Assembly (NCBI RefSeq): GCF_022802975.1
Contig: NZ_JAFEVZ010000006.1
Span: 248,001-312,000 of the forward strand
Reading direction: 5' to 3'
Length of the DNA: 64,000 bases
From: Flavobacterium pectinovorum
Lineage (GTDB): Bacteria; Bacteroidota; Bacteroidia; Flavobacteriales; Flavobacteriaceae
Part shown: positions 29,370 through 38,979 of the stretch, piece after piece
Position numbering within the stretch: the stretch's first letter is position 1
How the letters are laid out: every line of letters starts with the position of its first letter
The notes under the pieces: generated by a model
What the model was told of the DNA's origin: nothing
Databases searched by the model: none
Seen by the model: only the letters and a program-made list of their open reading frames with translations
Made by a program: the position numbers and the translations under genes

Positions 29370-29467
29370 ACCGCAAAGTTCGCTAAGATTTACGCAAGGT
29401 TCGCAAAGTTTTTATTAAAGCTTTGCGAACTTTGCTTTTTTATACCTTGTGCTCTTTGCGGCAAAGC
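29370..29467. repeat. GCAAAG/CTTTGC intergenic hairpin repeat
   Basis: GTTCGCAAAG (29399-29408) pairs with CTTTGCGAAC (29421-29430), followed by TTTGCTTTTTT. An outer ACCGCAAAG / CTTTGCGGC pair encloses it. It lies between sufD and the convergent phosphodiesterase gene and probably also acts as a terminator. This is another of the repeat types scattered between genes in the window. Confidence 0.6.
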
Positions 29468-29471
29468 CCTT

Positions 29472-30431
29472 CTACAACTCAAAACTTTTCCCTTGTTCAG
29501 GAAAGATAAACTTCAATCCTAAATCATTCTGAAATTTCAACTGTTCCTTAATTTTTATAATATTCTTTACAGGCGGTTTCAAATGTGTAATCACTATTTT
29601 AAATCCGTTTAAAGAATTTTTTCCGGCTAATTCTTCTAATTTATAAAGTTCATCCATTAAATATTTCGGTGTCAGATGTCCGAATAAAAACTGATCGGGC
29701 TGTTCATTTGGGAATGAAACTTCTATAAAAATACCTTTTAATTGTTTACTCTGAATCAATGGCGCAACAGATGTCCATAACTCTTTTAAATTACTGCTTT
29801 TTTCTACCGCATCCGGGCCAGTATCTCCCAGATATAAAACATAATTATCATTATTTTTAATTAAAAAAGCAGTGCTTTCATAAGGATTGACATGACTCAA
29901 CGGAAAGGATTTCACCGTCATATTTGTACTGGTAATTGGAGTTTCTTCTCCTATATTTAAAGTCTGAAAATGATAACGCTTAATATGAAAACCTGGCCCT
30001 TCATCACCAAAATTAGCCCATGTTTTATCATTAAAATAATGTTCTTCCATCATTTCCATACAGCTTTTTGTAGCATAAACCGTTTTTGAAGAATCTGCCG
30101 GCGAGTTGATTATCAAACCCGAAACATGGTCTAAATGGGCATGCGAAATCAAATATCCTTTAATATATTTTCGTAAAACCTCGCTTGCAGAAACTTTGAA
30201 TACCTTATTCTCAATAGCTTTTTCGATTCCCGAATTGATGGTTCCGGCATCCAGACAAATATAATCTTTGGTATTAGAAGGTGCCACTAAATAGGCTGAA
30301 AGGTTTTTTTCATCAATTCCGCCCTTTACCCCCAAAGAAACAACCTGAAAAAATGACTTTTGAACTTTTTGGGAAAATGAATTAACTGATAGTAAAATCA
30401 AACAACCCAAAAGCATTTTTATAATTTTCAT
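29472..30431 (-). CDS. Exported class II 3',5'-cyclic nucleotide phosphodiesterase-like protein
   Basis: The 319-residue protein begins with a signal peptide (KIIKMLLGCLILLSVNSFSQ). It has a metallo-beta-lactamase-like fold with the motif SHAHLDHVSGL near residue 95. This HxHLDHxxGL form is the signature of class II cyclic nucleotide phosphodiesterases (yeast PDE1, Vibrio CpdP). VLYLGDTGPD and a late VITHLKPP supply further metal ligands. It should hydrolyse cAMP or a similar cyclic nucleotide in the periplasm. It is a single gene with no obvious partner. Another esterase of the same fold is the alternative. Confidence 0.82.
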   Translation of the reverse strand: MKIIKMLLGCLILLSVNSFSQKVQKSFFQVVSLGVKGGIDEKNLSAYLVAPSNTKDYICLDAGTINSGIEKAIENKVFKVSASEVLRKYIKGYLISHAHLDHVSGLIINSPADSSKTVYATKSCMEMMEEHYFNDKTWANFGDEGPGFHIKRYHFQTLNIGEETPITSTNMTVKSFPLSHVNPYESTAFLIKNNDNYVLYLGDTGPDAVEKSSNLKELWTSVAPLIQSKQLKGIFIEVSFPNEQPDQFLFGHLTPKYLMDELYKLEELAGKNSLNGFKIVITHLKPPVKNIIKIKEQLKFQNDLGLKFIFPEQGKSFEL

Positions 30432-30602
30432 ACCTATATTTTTATGATTACAAATTTCATCAATTAAGATGAATTTAGTTGCTTGTATTTTCGAAAATCC
30501 TGTAAAATAACGCTAAATTTACTTTGCCCTCCAATGATAAAATTCAATCTTAAAACAATATCTTTACGTAAAAATATAACATTTTAAACCAAAAAAGTTA
30601 CA

Positions 30603-32156
30603 ATGACAACGATAGCATCTCAATTTGGAATAAATGAAGCTCTGGAAAAATTGGGCATCAAATTTATAAATGAAGGAACATCAACGGGTTTAAATAATTT
30701 TTCATCCGGAGAAATTTTAGACAGCTATTCTCCTGTTGACGGAAAATTAATTGCGTCTGTAAAAATGTCCACAGCTGAAGATTATGAAAAAGTAATGCGA
30801 TCGGCAACGGAAGCTTTTAAAACATTTCGTTTAATCCCTGCACCACAGCGTGGAGAAATTGTACGTCAGTTTGGAGAAAAATTACGCCAAAATAAAGAAG
30901 CACTTGGAAAATTAGTTTCGTATGAAATGGGTAAATCATTGCAGGAAGGCTACGGAGAAGTACAGGAAATGATTGACATTTGTGATTTTGCAGTTGGATT
31001 ATCCCGCCAGTTACACGGACTAACCATGCATTCAGAAAGACCCGGACATCGTATGTACGAACAATATCATTCGTTAGGAGTGGTCGGAATCATTTCGGCT
31101 TTTAATTTTCCTGTTGCCGTTTGGTCCTGGAATACCGCTTTGGCATGGATCTCAGGTGATGTTTGCGTTTGGAAACCTTCTGAAAAAACACCTCTTTGCG
31201 GAATTGCCTGTCAAAATATAATTGCCCAGGTTATTAAAGAAAACAACTTGCCGGAAGGGATTTCATGTTTGATTAATGGTGATTATTCGATAGGAGAATT
31301 AATGACTGCCGATACCCGAATCCCTCTAATTTCTGCAACAGGTTCTACCCGAATGGGAAAAATAGTAGCTCAGACTGTTGCGGGGCGTTTAGGCAAATCA
31401 TTATTAGAATTAGGCGGAAACAATGCTATTATTGTTACTCCTGATGCTGATATTAAAATGACCGTGATCGGTGCTGTTTTTGGTGCAGTTGGAACTGCCG
31501 GCCAACGCTGTACTTCAACACGCCGATTAATCATTCACGAAAGTATATATAATAAAGTAAAAGATGCTTTGGTTACAGCCTACAAACAATTAAGAATCGG
31601 AAATCCGCTTGATGAAAACAATCATGTTGGTCCGTTAATTGATATTCATGCAGTTGAGATGTATGCTAAAGCCCTGAACAGAGTTGTTGCTGAAGGCGGA
31701 ACAATTTTAGTTGAAGGTGGCGTGCTTTCCGGCGAGGGCTATGAAAGCGGCTGTTATGTAAAACCCGCAATTGCCGAAGCAGAAAATACATTCGAAATAG
31801 TACAGCACGAAACCTTTGCACCAGTTTTATATCTGATAAAATATTCGGGAGAAGTCGATAATGCTATCGAAAAACAAAATGGTGTAGCACAAGGTTTATC
31901 GTCAGCCATTATGACAAACAACTTACGTGAAGCAGAAAGGTTTTTATCTGTTACAGGTTCTGATTGCGGAATTGCCAATGTAAACATTGGAACTTCCGGA
32001 GCCGAAATTGGTGGTGCTTTTGGCGGGGAAAAAGAAACCGGAGGCGGAAGAGAATCCGGTTCTGATGCCTGGAAAATTTATATGCGTCGCCAGACTAATA
32101 CCATTAATTATACCACAAGCCTGCCATTGGCACAAGGAATTAAATTTGATTTGTAG
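30603..32156 (+). CDS. ALDH7-type aldehyde dehydrogenase (probable 2-aminoadipate 6-semialdehyde dehydrogenase)
   Basis: This is a 517-residue NAD-dependent aldehyde dehydrogenase. The catalytic cysteine is in AGQRCTSTRR (about 302) and the glutamate in LLELGGNNA (about 269). The C-terminal end GGEKETGGGRESGSDAW plus MRRQTNTINY is characteristic of the ALDH7/antiquitin branch, which oxidises alpha-aminoadipic semialdehyde in lysine breakdown. The substrate is inferred from that branch and not from neighbours, none of which is a lysine-catabolic gene. It is monocistronic with a terminator after it. Confidence 0.9.
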   Translation: MTTIASQFGINEALEKLGIKFINEGTSTGLNNFSSGEILDSYSPVDGKLIASVKMSTAEDYEKVMRSATEAFKTFRLIPAPQRGEIVRQFGEKLRQNKEALGKLVSYEMGKSLQEGYGEVQEMIDICDFAVGLSRQLHGLTMHSERPGHRMYEQYHSLGVVGIISAFNFPVAVWSWNTALAWISGDVCVWKPSEKTPLCGIACQNIIAQVIKENNLPEGISCLINGDYSIGELMTADTRIPLISATGSTRMGKIVAQTVAGRLGKSLLELGGNNAIIVTPDADIKMTVIGAVFGAVGTAGQRCTSTRRLIIHESIYNKVKDALVTAYKQLRIGNPLDENNHVGPLIDIHAVEMYAKALNRVVAEGGTILVEGGVLSGEGYESGCYVKPAIAEAENTFEIVQHETFAPVLYLIKYSGEVDNAIEKQNGVAQGLSSAIMTNNLREAERFLSVTGSDCGIANVNIGTSGAEIGGAFGGEKETGGGRESGSDAWKIYMRRQTNTINYTTSLPLAQGIKFDL

Positions 32157-32179
32157 ATTATAAATACCGAATTAATCAT

Positions 32180-32209
32180 AAAAGGCTTCCAAAATTTTGG
32201 AAGCCTTTT
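32180..32209. terminator. Bidirectional terminator between ALDH and pectate lyase 1
   Basis: This is a 30-base perfect palindrome (core GGCTTCCAAAATTTTGGAAGCC) flanked by A and T runs, between two convergent genes. A hairpin with the same GGCTTCCAA stem follows the second pectate lyase gene at 35712-35737. Confidence 0.85.
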
Positions 32210-32240
32210 ACTTTAAAAATAATGGTTAGTTAGTTGGGTA

Positions 32241-35200
32241 TTATTTTTTAATGATAATTTTTGTAGTTACACTGTTTTCGGTATAAACTTTTACCAAATA
32301 ACTTCCATTGGCAAGATTACCCATATCTATAGTATTACTATTTCCTGCTTGTGAATTTACCAATGCTCCCGTCAAATTATACACTTCAACTTTTTGAATC
32401 GTTTTATCTGAATCAATATTTAACTCGCCTGAAACCGGATTTGGATATAAAGTCAGCGCCTTAGACTCTACCGTTTCCTCTGTTAAACTATCAGATAAAT
32501 TTGACGCTATACGTGAAGTTGTATTATACGCAGTACGTATATAAAACAAATTTGCAACAGAGCCTTTTGTTATGGTATTTGCTCCTGCTGGAAGTGATGC
32601 TGTAACGATTCCTGCTGTTGCCGTGTAAGACACATTATTAACTTTTATAGTTCCGGTAAAATTAGAGTCGAATACTAATGTTAATGTCGAAGCGGCAGTT
32701 GTGGTATATGTAATAGATGTGCTGGATTCTATTTTTAAACGAGCAGTCAATGTTAGACCAGCATACGTCACAGAACCTGCAGTCGAATTCATATTTCCGC
32801 TAATAGTGTAAAATGAACTTGTTTTTCCAGAAGTTGTAAAATTGTGAATCTGATTCCCTGTTGATGTCCCCGTAACAGTTATAGTCCCTGACCCTGTAGC
32901 AACCGTACCTGTACCGCTTGTAGTAATCGAATAGGAAACCGTTGCTGTTGGTGTTCCGGTAATAGTAATGGTTTTAGCAGTAGTATTTTTTACAAAAGTA
33001 ATTCCTGATGCAGGTAATCCTGTTACTGTAGCATCTGTTGCGCTTCCACCCCAGGTAAAAACAATTGAACTAATTGCTGTACCACTTGTCACAGTTTGAC
33101 TGTTATTAGTAGTTGACGTAAGGGTTTGAACACTTGCAGGTGTAACAGTGATTGTTCCTGATCCGGTCGCTGCTGTTCCTGTTCCTACAGTAGTGACTGA
33201 ATAAGACAGAGTGGCTGTTGGTGTTCCGGTAATAGTGACGGTTTTAGCAGTAGTGTTTTTTACAAAAGTAATTCCTGATGCAGGCAATCCTGTTACCATA
33301 GCATCTGTTGCGCTTCCGCCCCAGGTAAAAACAATTGAACTAATTGCTGTACCACTTGTCACAGTTTGGTTATTATTCGTAGTTGAAGTAAGGGTTTGAG
33401 CACTTACAGGGGTAACGGTGATTGTTCCTGATCCGGTCGCTGCTGTTCCTGTTCCTACTGTACTGATTGAGTAAGAAAGCGTAGCAGTTGGTGTTCCGGT
33501 AATAGTGATGGTTTTAGCAGTAGTATTTTTTACAAAAGTAATTCCTGATGCAGGCAATCCTGTTACCGTAGCATCTGTTGCTGTTCCTCCCCAGGTAAAA
33601 ACAATTGAACTAATTGCTGTACCACTTGTCACAGTTTGGTTATTATTCGTAGTTGAAGAAAGCGTTTGATTGCTTACTACACTTGTTTCACCTTGTACAG
33701 AAACCAATGTTCCCGTGTAGTTTGTAAGAGCCGATTTTAATGCTGTGATTACAGTAGACGAAGCATCATCTACAGCATTATCAAATGTCCATTTTAAATC
33801 TCCTCCTGAAACACGGCCTGAATACTGCACTACTTTCGTTTGTGCTACCGCAGGCTGGTCAACAACCAGATTTTTAACATATAAGGCAGCATTGGTATCA
33901 AAGTTGTTGTAACTATTCGCTCCCAGTTTTGATTTAATACTACTGCTAATAACTTCTCCCCTGGTTACAGCTTCAATAGCATCAAATTCTACAGGATAAT
34001 TAGTGGCATTGTACGTAACGTAACGTGTTTGACCAGTCATGGTATTATTAAATGCCTTAATTGTACCTCCGGCTTCACCAGAAAAAGTACCTGTAGCATC
34101 ATAAAAAATATCTGTTCCTTGTTTAGAAGTTAACATAGGATATTTACAATTACGAAAAACATTTCCTTCAATGAATAAAGAGGAACCCAATGTTGACCCT
34201 GCTCCATATTTTGAATTTCCATCATAATAATTGTTATAAATGTGCGCAGAATAATAACGAACCCTTGGATGACGAGAATCTGAATGATCAAACCAATTAT
34301 GGTGATACGTAATATACAAACCTGTTGTAGTCCCTTCACTCAAACCTAAAAGACTTGCTTTTCCGCTATCCCAAAAGTGATTATACGACAATGTAACATA
34401 CGTTGATGATTTATTATCTAATGCCCCATCTCCTTTTATCTGGTCAGCATCGCTACCGGCATCTCCATAAAACAAATCACAATTATGAACCCAAATATGA
34501 TCATTATCCTGTTGCATTCCAACATTATCTCCTGCTGTACTGTTGCAGTTCATAAAACCAATATTACTTACTTCAATATTCGAAGCCGATTTAAGGCGCA
34601 CACCCCAGCCATTGGCAACCGCATCATTACCAACACCTTCTAAAGTAACATAACTTGATACGTTATTAGCATTTTCGATAACAACATCTCCGCCTTCCAT
34701 CACAGTCATATCTGTAATATTTCCTAACAGACGGATGATAAACGGACGGGTATCTTTTCCTTTTTTAATGGCGTACAAAATATTTTGCAGTCCTACACAT
34801 GGATTTGCACTTGCTCCGGTAATATCCATTGAAATCGTATTTTTGGTATTTTGTGTGATATAAAGAATCACCGCTCCATCTTTTGGAGTACCATCTGCTT
34901 TATATCCTCCCGGAACACGGCCCCCATCAAAAGCAAAACCATTACGGTCCTGAGCTAAAACTGTCAAAGTACCTGTTGCAGTACCGGCACCTTCAACACC
35001 TGAAATAACAGGCTTAACTTTTACCGTGTAAGTTCCTGCCTTCAGTCCCGGAATATCTGCGCGGTAATAAGAACCATAACTACGGATTAATTGATTGTCA
35101 ATTTTTTGGTCTGTAAAACCATTTCCGGTGTAATAAACATTGTAAGTCTGGGCATTACTGACAGGCTGCCATTTTATAAAAGCCGATTCAAGCCAGCCGG

Positions 35201-35276
35201 CTGCCTCATTAATTTGCTGCGACCATGTTTGCATAGAAACAAACAAAAAGATCAAAAAAAGTAACTTCTGTTTCAT
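32241..35276 (-). CDS. T9SS-exported pectate lyase (PL1) with tandem Ig-like repeats
   Basis: The protein has 1011 residues. A signal peptide ends WSQ (about 19), and a fibronectin-like segment covers about 22-105. A parallel beta-helix of pectate lyase family 1 follows (about 115-470), with [20 protein letters not shown] and the RxPxxR motif in SDSRHPRVR. Three nearly identical 90-residue Ig-like repeats follow (about 545-800), then a beta domain and a T9SS type A domain ([15 protein letters not shown]). It should cleave polygalacturonate outside the cell. A TGTAATCGATTAC operator-like palindrome lies 68 bases upstream. It is a close paralogue of the next gene upstream. Confidence 0.9.
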   Translation of the reverse strand: MKQKLLFLIFLFVSMQTWSQQINEAAGWLESAFIKWQPVSNAQTYNVYYTGNGFTDQKIDNQLIRSYGSYYRADIPGLKAGTYTVKVKPVISGVEGAGTATGTLTVLAQDRNGFAFDGGRVPGGYKADGTPKDGAVILYITQNTKNTISMDITGASANPCVGLQNILYAIKKGKDTRPFIIRLLGNITDMTVMEGGDVVIENANNVSSYVTLEGVGNDAVANGWGVRLKSASNIEVSNIGFMNCNSTAGDNVGMQQDNDHIWVHNCDLFYGDAGSDADQIKGDGALDNKSSTYVTLSYNHFWDSGKASLLGLSEGTTTGLYITYHHNWFDHSDSRHPRVRYYSAHIYNNYYDGNSKYGAGSTLGSSLFIEGNVFRNCKYPMLTSKQGTDIFYDATGTFSGEAGGTIKAFNNTMTGQTRYVTYNATNYPVEFDAIEAVTRGEVISSSIKSKLGANSYNNFDTNAALYVKNLVVDQPAVAQTKVVQYSGRVSGGDLKWTFDNAVDDASSTVITALKSALTNYTGTLVSVQGETSVVSNQTLSSTTNNNQTVTSGTAISSIVFTWGGTATDATVTGLPASGITFVKNTTAKTITITGTPTATLSYSISTVGTGTAATGSGTITVTPVSAQTLTSTTNNNQTVTSGTAISSIVFTWGGSATDAMVTGLPASGITFVKNTTAKTVTITGTPTATLSYSVTTVGTGTAATGSGTITVTPASVQTLTSTTNNSQTVTSGTAISSIVFTWGGSATDATVTGLPASGITFVKNTTAKTITITGTPTATVSYSITTSGTGTVATGSGTITVTGTSTGNQIHNFTTSGKTSSFYTISGNMNSTAGSVTYAGLTLTARLKIESSTSITYTTTAASTLTLVFDSNFTGTIKVNNVSYTATAGIVTASLPAGANTITKGSVANLFYIRTAYNTTSRIASNLSDSLTEETVESKALTLYPNPVSGELNIDSDKTIQKVEVYNLTGALVNSQAGNSNTIDMGNLANGSYLVKVYTENSVTTKIIIKK
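32868..33672 (-). repeat. Three 270-bp tandem repeats within pectate lyase 1
   Basis: The 90-residue unit, starting [16 protein letters not shown] and ending GSGTITVTP, occurs three times and the DNA copies differ at only a few positions. Paralogue 2 has two diverged units in the same place, so the array here expanded recently. Confidence 0.85.
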
Positions 35277-35343
35277 TTTGTGGTTTTGGTTAATTGATAG
35301 TTATTTAAAAGTGGTTTTTATTTTACGAATACAAACTTTAAAA

Positions 35344-35357
35344 TGTAATCGATTACG
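35344..35357. promoter_or_regulatory. TGTAATCGATTACG operator-like palindrome upstream of pectate lyase 1
   Basis: The site differs in its last base from the perfect palindrome TGTAATCGATTACA found at the same kind of position upstream of pectate lyase 2. The centre-CG, dyad-symmetric form resembles operators of LacI-family regulators; the actual regulator is not in the window. The 482-base gap otherwise holds the second palindrome at 35441, the lyase 2 terminator and AT-rich sequence. Confidence 0.6.
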
Positions 35358-35440
35358 CAAAAATATATAAAATTTTAATATTCATAATATTTTTAGAATA
35401 AAAAAACATATTCAATAAAAATAACGTTATTATAATAACT

Positions 35441-35462
35441 AAAATGTAATTAATTACATTTT
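35441..35462. promoter_or_regulatory. Second palindrome TGTAATTAATTACA upstream of pectate lyase 1
   Basis: A 22-base perfect palindrome whose inner 14 bases share the TGTAAT...ATTACA halves with the other two sites but have TA in place of CG at the centre. It lies 97 bases upstream of the first site (start to start) and may be a weaker or upstream operator. Confidence 0.45.
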
Positions 35463-35707
35463 ATGCAATAAATTACACAACCCGAAAAAGCCCTTATTTT
35501 ACAGAACTTCCGAAACTTTAATTGCTTATTATTTTATCTTATTCATTGAAAATGCTATTGACTTTAGATGTCTTTTTTAATTCAAAAATGAAATTAAAAA
35601 CATAAGAAAATAACTTCAAAAAAGAATAATCATTTGAAAATCAAGCACAAAAATCACTTTTTCTTTATTTAAAAAACAGATCATTTCAATCAAAAACTAC
35701 CACAAAC

Positions 35708-35737
35708 AAAAAAAGGCTTCCAAAATTGGAAGCCTTT
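35708..35737 (-). terminator. Terminator after pectate lyase 2
   Basis: On the minus strand the stem AAAGGCTTCCAA / TTGGAAGCCTTT is followed by seven T. It ends the lyase 2 transcript. The stem repeats the one that follows lyase 1, consistent with duplication of the whole unit. Confidence 0.8.
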
Positions 35738-35758
35738 CAATTAGCTGTTTTTTTTAAA

Positions 35759-38542
35759 TTACTTTTTGATAATCTTTTTAGTAACCGAACCTTGATCCGT
35801 AGTCACTTTTACTAAATAATTTCCTGTAGCAAGATTACTTACATCAATAGATTCAACTTCACTGGAAATATTTTTTACCACAGTTCCTGACAAACTGTAA
35901 ATAAGAACGTTTTTCACTTTTTGATCTTCAGAAGAAATATACAATTGATCTGAAACAGGGTTAGGATATAGAGCCAATTTCGAAGCCTTAACATTATCTC
36001 CTACACCCAATGTGCTGTATGATAGTTTTACATAAAATATATTTCCTGTTCCACTTTTCATGATTTTATGATGTCCGGCAGGAAGAGTTATTACAAGTAT
36101 TCCACTTGCATCACTACGATTTACTCCGTCAATATTTGCATTTGCTCCAGCAACAAACGTGGTAGCATTTGACGAAGCATTCATTACTAATGTCAAAGTG
36201 CTTGGTTGAGTTGTATCAAATTCAATTACACCAGCAGAACTTTCCAATTTTAAACAAAGACTTAGTGATAAACCTTCATAAGTCATAGTTCCTCTTGAAT
36301 TTGATAGATTGCTTCCTGAAATTGCAAAGAATGAATTTGTTTTATCAGACAATGTGAAATTATGTATTTGATCACCAACAGAAACCGCATTAACTACAAT
36401 TGTACCCGAAACAGCAACAGGCGTTCCTGCAATTCCTGAGGTAATTGCTGTAAAAGTTGTAGATCCTGTTGCAGTTGGAGTACCAGAAATAGTAATGGTT
36501 TTTGCAACCGCATCTTTTAGGGCATTAAGACCATCTGCCAATTCATTAGTAATTTCTACATCAGTTGCATCACCGCTCCATGTAAGCACTATAGGGGCTA
36601 TAGCGGACCCTTTTACAATTGTTTGACTACTATTATTAGAGCTCACAGTAAGAACTTGACTACTAGCAGGCAATACGGTTATAGTCCCTGAATCAGAAGC
36701 GGAAGCCCCTGTTGTTCCGGTTGTCGTAACAGTATATTCCATCGTCTCAGTAGGCGTGCCAGAAAGTGTTATTGTTTTTGCAGATGCATTTACAACTGAA
36801 GTCACTCCATTTGGCAACCCTACAACACTTGCATTTGTCGCATCTCCTCCCCAAGTAAAAACAATATTGCTAATTGCAACTCCCGCAGAAACCGTTTGAT
36901 CATTATTTTTACTGGTTGACGTCAAAGTTTGATTACCAACCACATCGGTTTCCCCCTGAACTGATACGAGTTTTGTCGTATAAGAAGTAAGCGCACTCAT
37001 TAATGCCACGTTAACATCAGAAGAAGAATCGTCAATTGCATTATTAAAAGCATATTTTAAATCACCTCCTTCAACACGTCCTGAATACAACATCGTATTT
37101 GTTTTGGCATCTTCAGCACTATGTGGAGTATAAGCATACATAATTGCAGGATTGACATCAAAGTTATTATAAATATTAGCTCCCAGCTTAGATTTTATAG
37201 TACCACTGATAGGTAATGATTTGTCTGTAACTTCAATAGCATCAAATTCAATTGGATTAGTTATGGCATCATAAACCACATAGCGTGTTTGGCCACTCAT
37301 AACATTATTAAATGCTTTTATCGTTCCTCCGGCTTCTCCAGAGAATGTTCCTTTTGCATCAAAAAATATATCTGTTCCTTGCTTAGAAGTTAGCATCGGA
37401 TATTTACAATTACGGAAAAAATTTGCCTCCATAAATACAGATGACCCTAAAGTTGACCCTGCTCCATATTTAGAGTTTCCATCATAATAATTATTATAAA
37501 CATGAACTGTGTGAGTTCTTACTCTCGGATGCCTGCTATCAGAATGATCATACCAATTATGATGGTAAGTAAGATAACCCTGAGGTTCTGAAGTGCCATT
37601 TCCTAAGAGATTTGATTTTCCGGTATCCCAGAAATGATTATATGAAAACGTAACAAAAGTAGATCGTTTACTATCAAGAGCACCATCACCTTTTGCCTGA
37701 TCTGCGTCCCCGCCTGCTCCACCATAAAACAAATCACAATTATGCACCCATACATAACTGTTGTCAGTTTGAAGACCTATATTATCTCCTTCGCTGGCAT
37801 CAGTCAACATTAATCCGATATTTCTAATTTCTATGTTTGATGCTTTTTTAAGACGAATACCCCAACCATTTGCAACTGCATCATTTCCGACGCCTTCAAG
37901 CGTTACATAACTTGAAGCATTATTATTATTTTCTATAACAATGTCTCCGCCTTCTAAAACAGATGGGTCAGTTATATTTCCAATCATTCGAATAATAAAA
38001 GGACGTGTTTCATATCCTTTTTTAATACCATACAGAATGTTTTGCAGTCCCACTGAGTTAGTTACACCGCCCTTATTATTGGTTACAACATTAAAAGAAA
38101 TTGTGTTTTTAGTATTTTTAGTAATATAAAGAATGATTGCACCAGCTTTAGGTGTACCATCTGCATTATAACCTCCTGGAACACGTCCACCATCAAAGGC
38201 AAAACCAGAACGATCCTGAGCCAAAACGGTTAAGGGCAACGTTGTTGCTCCAGCCCCTTCAACACCTGACGTAACCGATTTCACTGTTACTGTGTAACTT
38301 CCTGCCGCAAGTCCAAGAACATCAGCACGAAAATAAGTCCCATAACTACGAATCAACTGTTCATCAATTTTTTTGTTTGTTTCTCCTCCGCCAGTATAAT
38401 AAACATTATAACTGTCAGCTCCTGCCACAGGAGACCATTCAACAAAAGCCGACTCAAGCCATCCGGATGATTTTGTTATTGTTTGCGCCGCAACTTGTGC
38501 TGAAATAAACAGCAAAGCCATGTAAAGTAAAATTCTTTTCAT
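35759..38542 (-). CDS. T9SS-exported pectate lyase (PL1), paralogue 2
   Basis: This is a 927-residue paralogue of the preceding gene with the same order of parts. It has a signal peptide (ending AQVAAQ), a fibronectin-like segment and a PL1 beta-helix ([26 protein letters not shown]). Two diverged Ig-like units (about 540-710) are followed by a carbohydrate-binding-like beta domain and a T9SS type A domain (LALYPNPVSDQLYIS). The catalytic region is highly similar between the two proteins, the tails less so. A perfect TGTAATCGATTACA palindrome lies 49 bases upstream of the start. It probably acts with lyase 1 on pectin outside the cell. Confidence 0.9.
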   Translation of the reverse strand: MKRILLYMALLFISAQVAAQTITKSSGWLESAFVEWSPVAGADSYNVYYTGGGETNKKIDEQLIRSYGTYFRADVLGLAAGSYTVTVKSVTSGVEGAGATTLPLTVLAQDRSGFAFDGGRVPGGYNADGTPKAGAIILYITKNTKNTISFNVVTNNKGGVTNSVGLQNILYGIKKGYETRPFIIRMIGNITDPSVLEGGDIVIENNNNASSYVTLEGVGNDAVANGWGIRLKKASNIEIRNIGLMLTDASEGDNIGLQTDNSYVWVHNCDLFYGGAGGDADQAKGDGALDSKRSTFVTFSYNHFWDTGKSNLLGNGTSEPQGYLTYHHNWYDHSDSRHPRVRTHTVHVYNNYYDGNSKYGAGSTLGSSVFMEANFFRNCKYPMLTSKQGTDIFFDAKGTFSGEAGGTIKAFNNVMSGQTRYVVYDAITNPIEFDAIEVTDKSLPISGTIKSKLGANIYNNFDVNPAIMYAYTPHSAEDAKTNTMLYSGRVEGGDLKYAFNNAIDDSSSDVNVALMSALTSYTTKLVSVQGETDVVGNQTLTSTSKNNDQTVSAGVAISNIVFTWGGDATNASVVGLPNGVTSVVNASAKTITLSGTPTETMEYTVTTTGTTGASASDSGTITVLPASSQVLTVSSNNSSQTIVKGSAIAPIVLTWSGDATDVEITNELADGLNALKDAVAKTITISGTPTATGSTTFTAITSGIAGTPVAVSGTIVVNAVSVGDQIHNFTLSDKTNSFFAISGSNLSNSRGTMTYEGLSLSLCLKLESSAGVIEFDTTQPSTLTLVMNASSNATTFVAGANANIDGVNRSDASGILVITLPAGHHKIMKSGTGNIFYVKLSYSTLGVGDNVKASKLALYPNPVSDQLYISSEDQKVKNVLIYSLSGTVVKNISSEVESIDVSNLATGNYLVKVTTDQGSVTKKIIKK

Positions 38543-38590
38543 AATTGTGGTTTAAGTAAATAGATAGTTTAGTTTAAGTCATCGAAAAAA

Positions 38591-38604
38591 TGTAATCGAT
38601 TACA
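38591..38604. promoter_or_regulatory. TGTAATCGATTACA palindrome upstream of pectate lyase 2
   Basis: This is a perfect 14-base dyad with a central CG, 49 bases upstream of the lyase 2 start codon. It is shared with the 35344 site. The rest of the 437-base gap is AT-rich and shows nothing else except the terminator at 38922. Confidence 0.65.
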
Positions 38605-38921
38605 CGAAAATAAATATTTTTCCTTAATCTAAAAAAATTTTAGAATAAAATTACACATAGTTAAAAAAATAATCATTTTAAATATTCATAATACAACTAA
38701 AACGTTATAGTTAAAATAACTTCCGAAAGCCTATAAATATTGGCATTTGCATGAAATAGTTAATCTTAGATTTTAAAATTCAAATAAAAAAACAAACAAA
38801 TTCAAACAACAGGAATATTCTTATTTTTACTAACAGCTACATCATGAAAATTCTCTTCTATGGCTGTTTCCATTTTATGAAACTTTACAATCCAAAATAA
38901 ATTCCGGTTAGATTTTTAAAC

Positions 38922-38965
38922 AAAAAAAGCGGCGGTTTGAAAAATTTCAAACCGCCGCTTTTTTG
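38922..38965 (-). terminator. Strong terminator after the outer-membrane protein gene
   Basis: A near-perfect 20-bp stem with the core AGCGGCGGTTTGAAA and a very short loop has A/T runs on both sides. On the minus strand it follows the stop of 38980-39510. Confidence 0.85.
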
Positions 38966-38979
38966 TTTTTTAAAACTCC

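Noticed and set aside
32868-33672. 270-bp repeats as a non-coding tandem repeat
   Set aside because: They are in frame and encode three Ig-like units of the pectate lyase.
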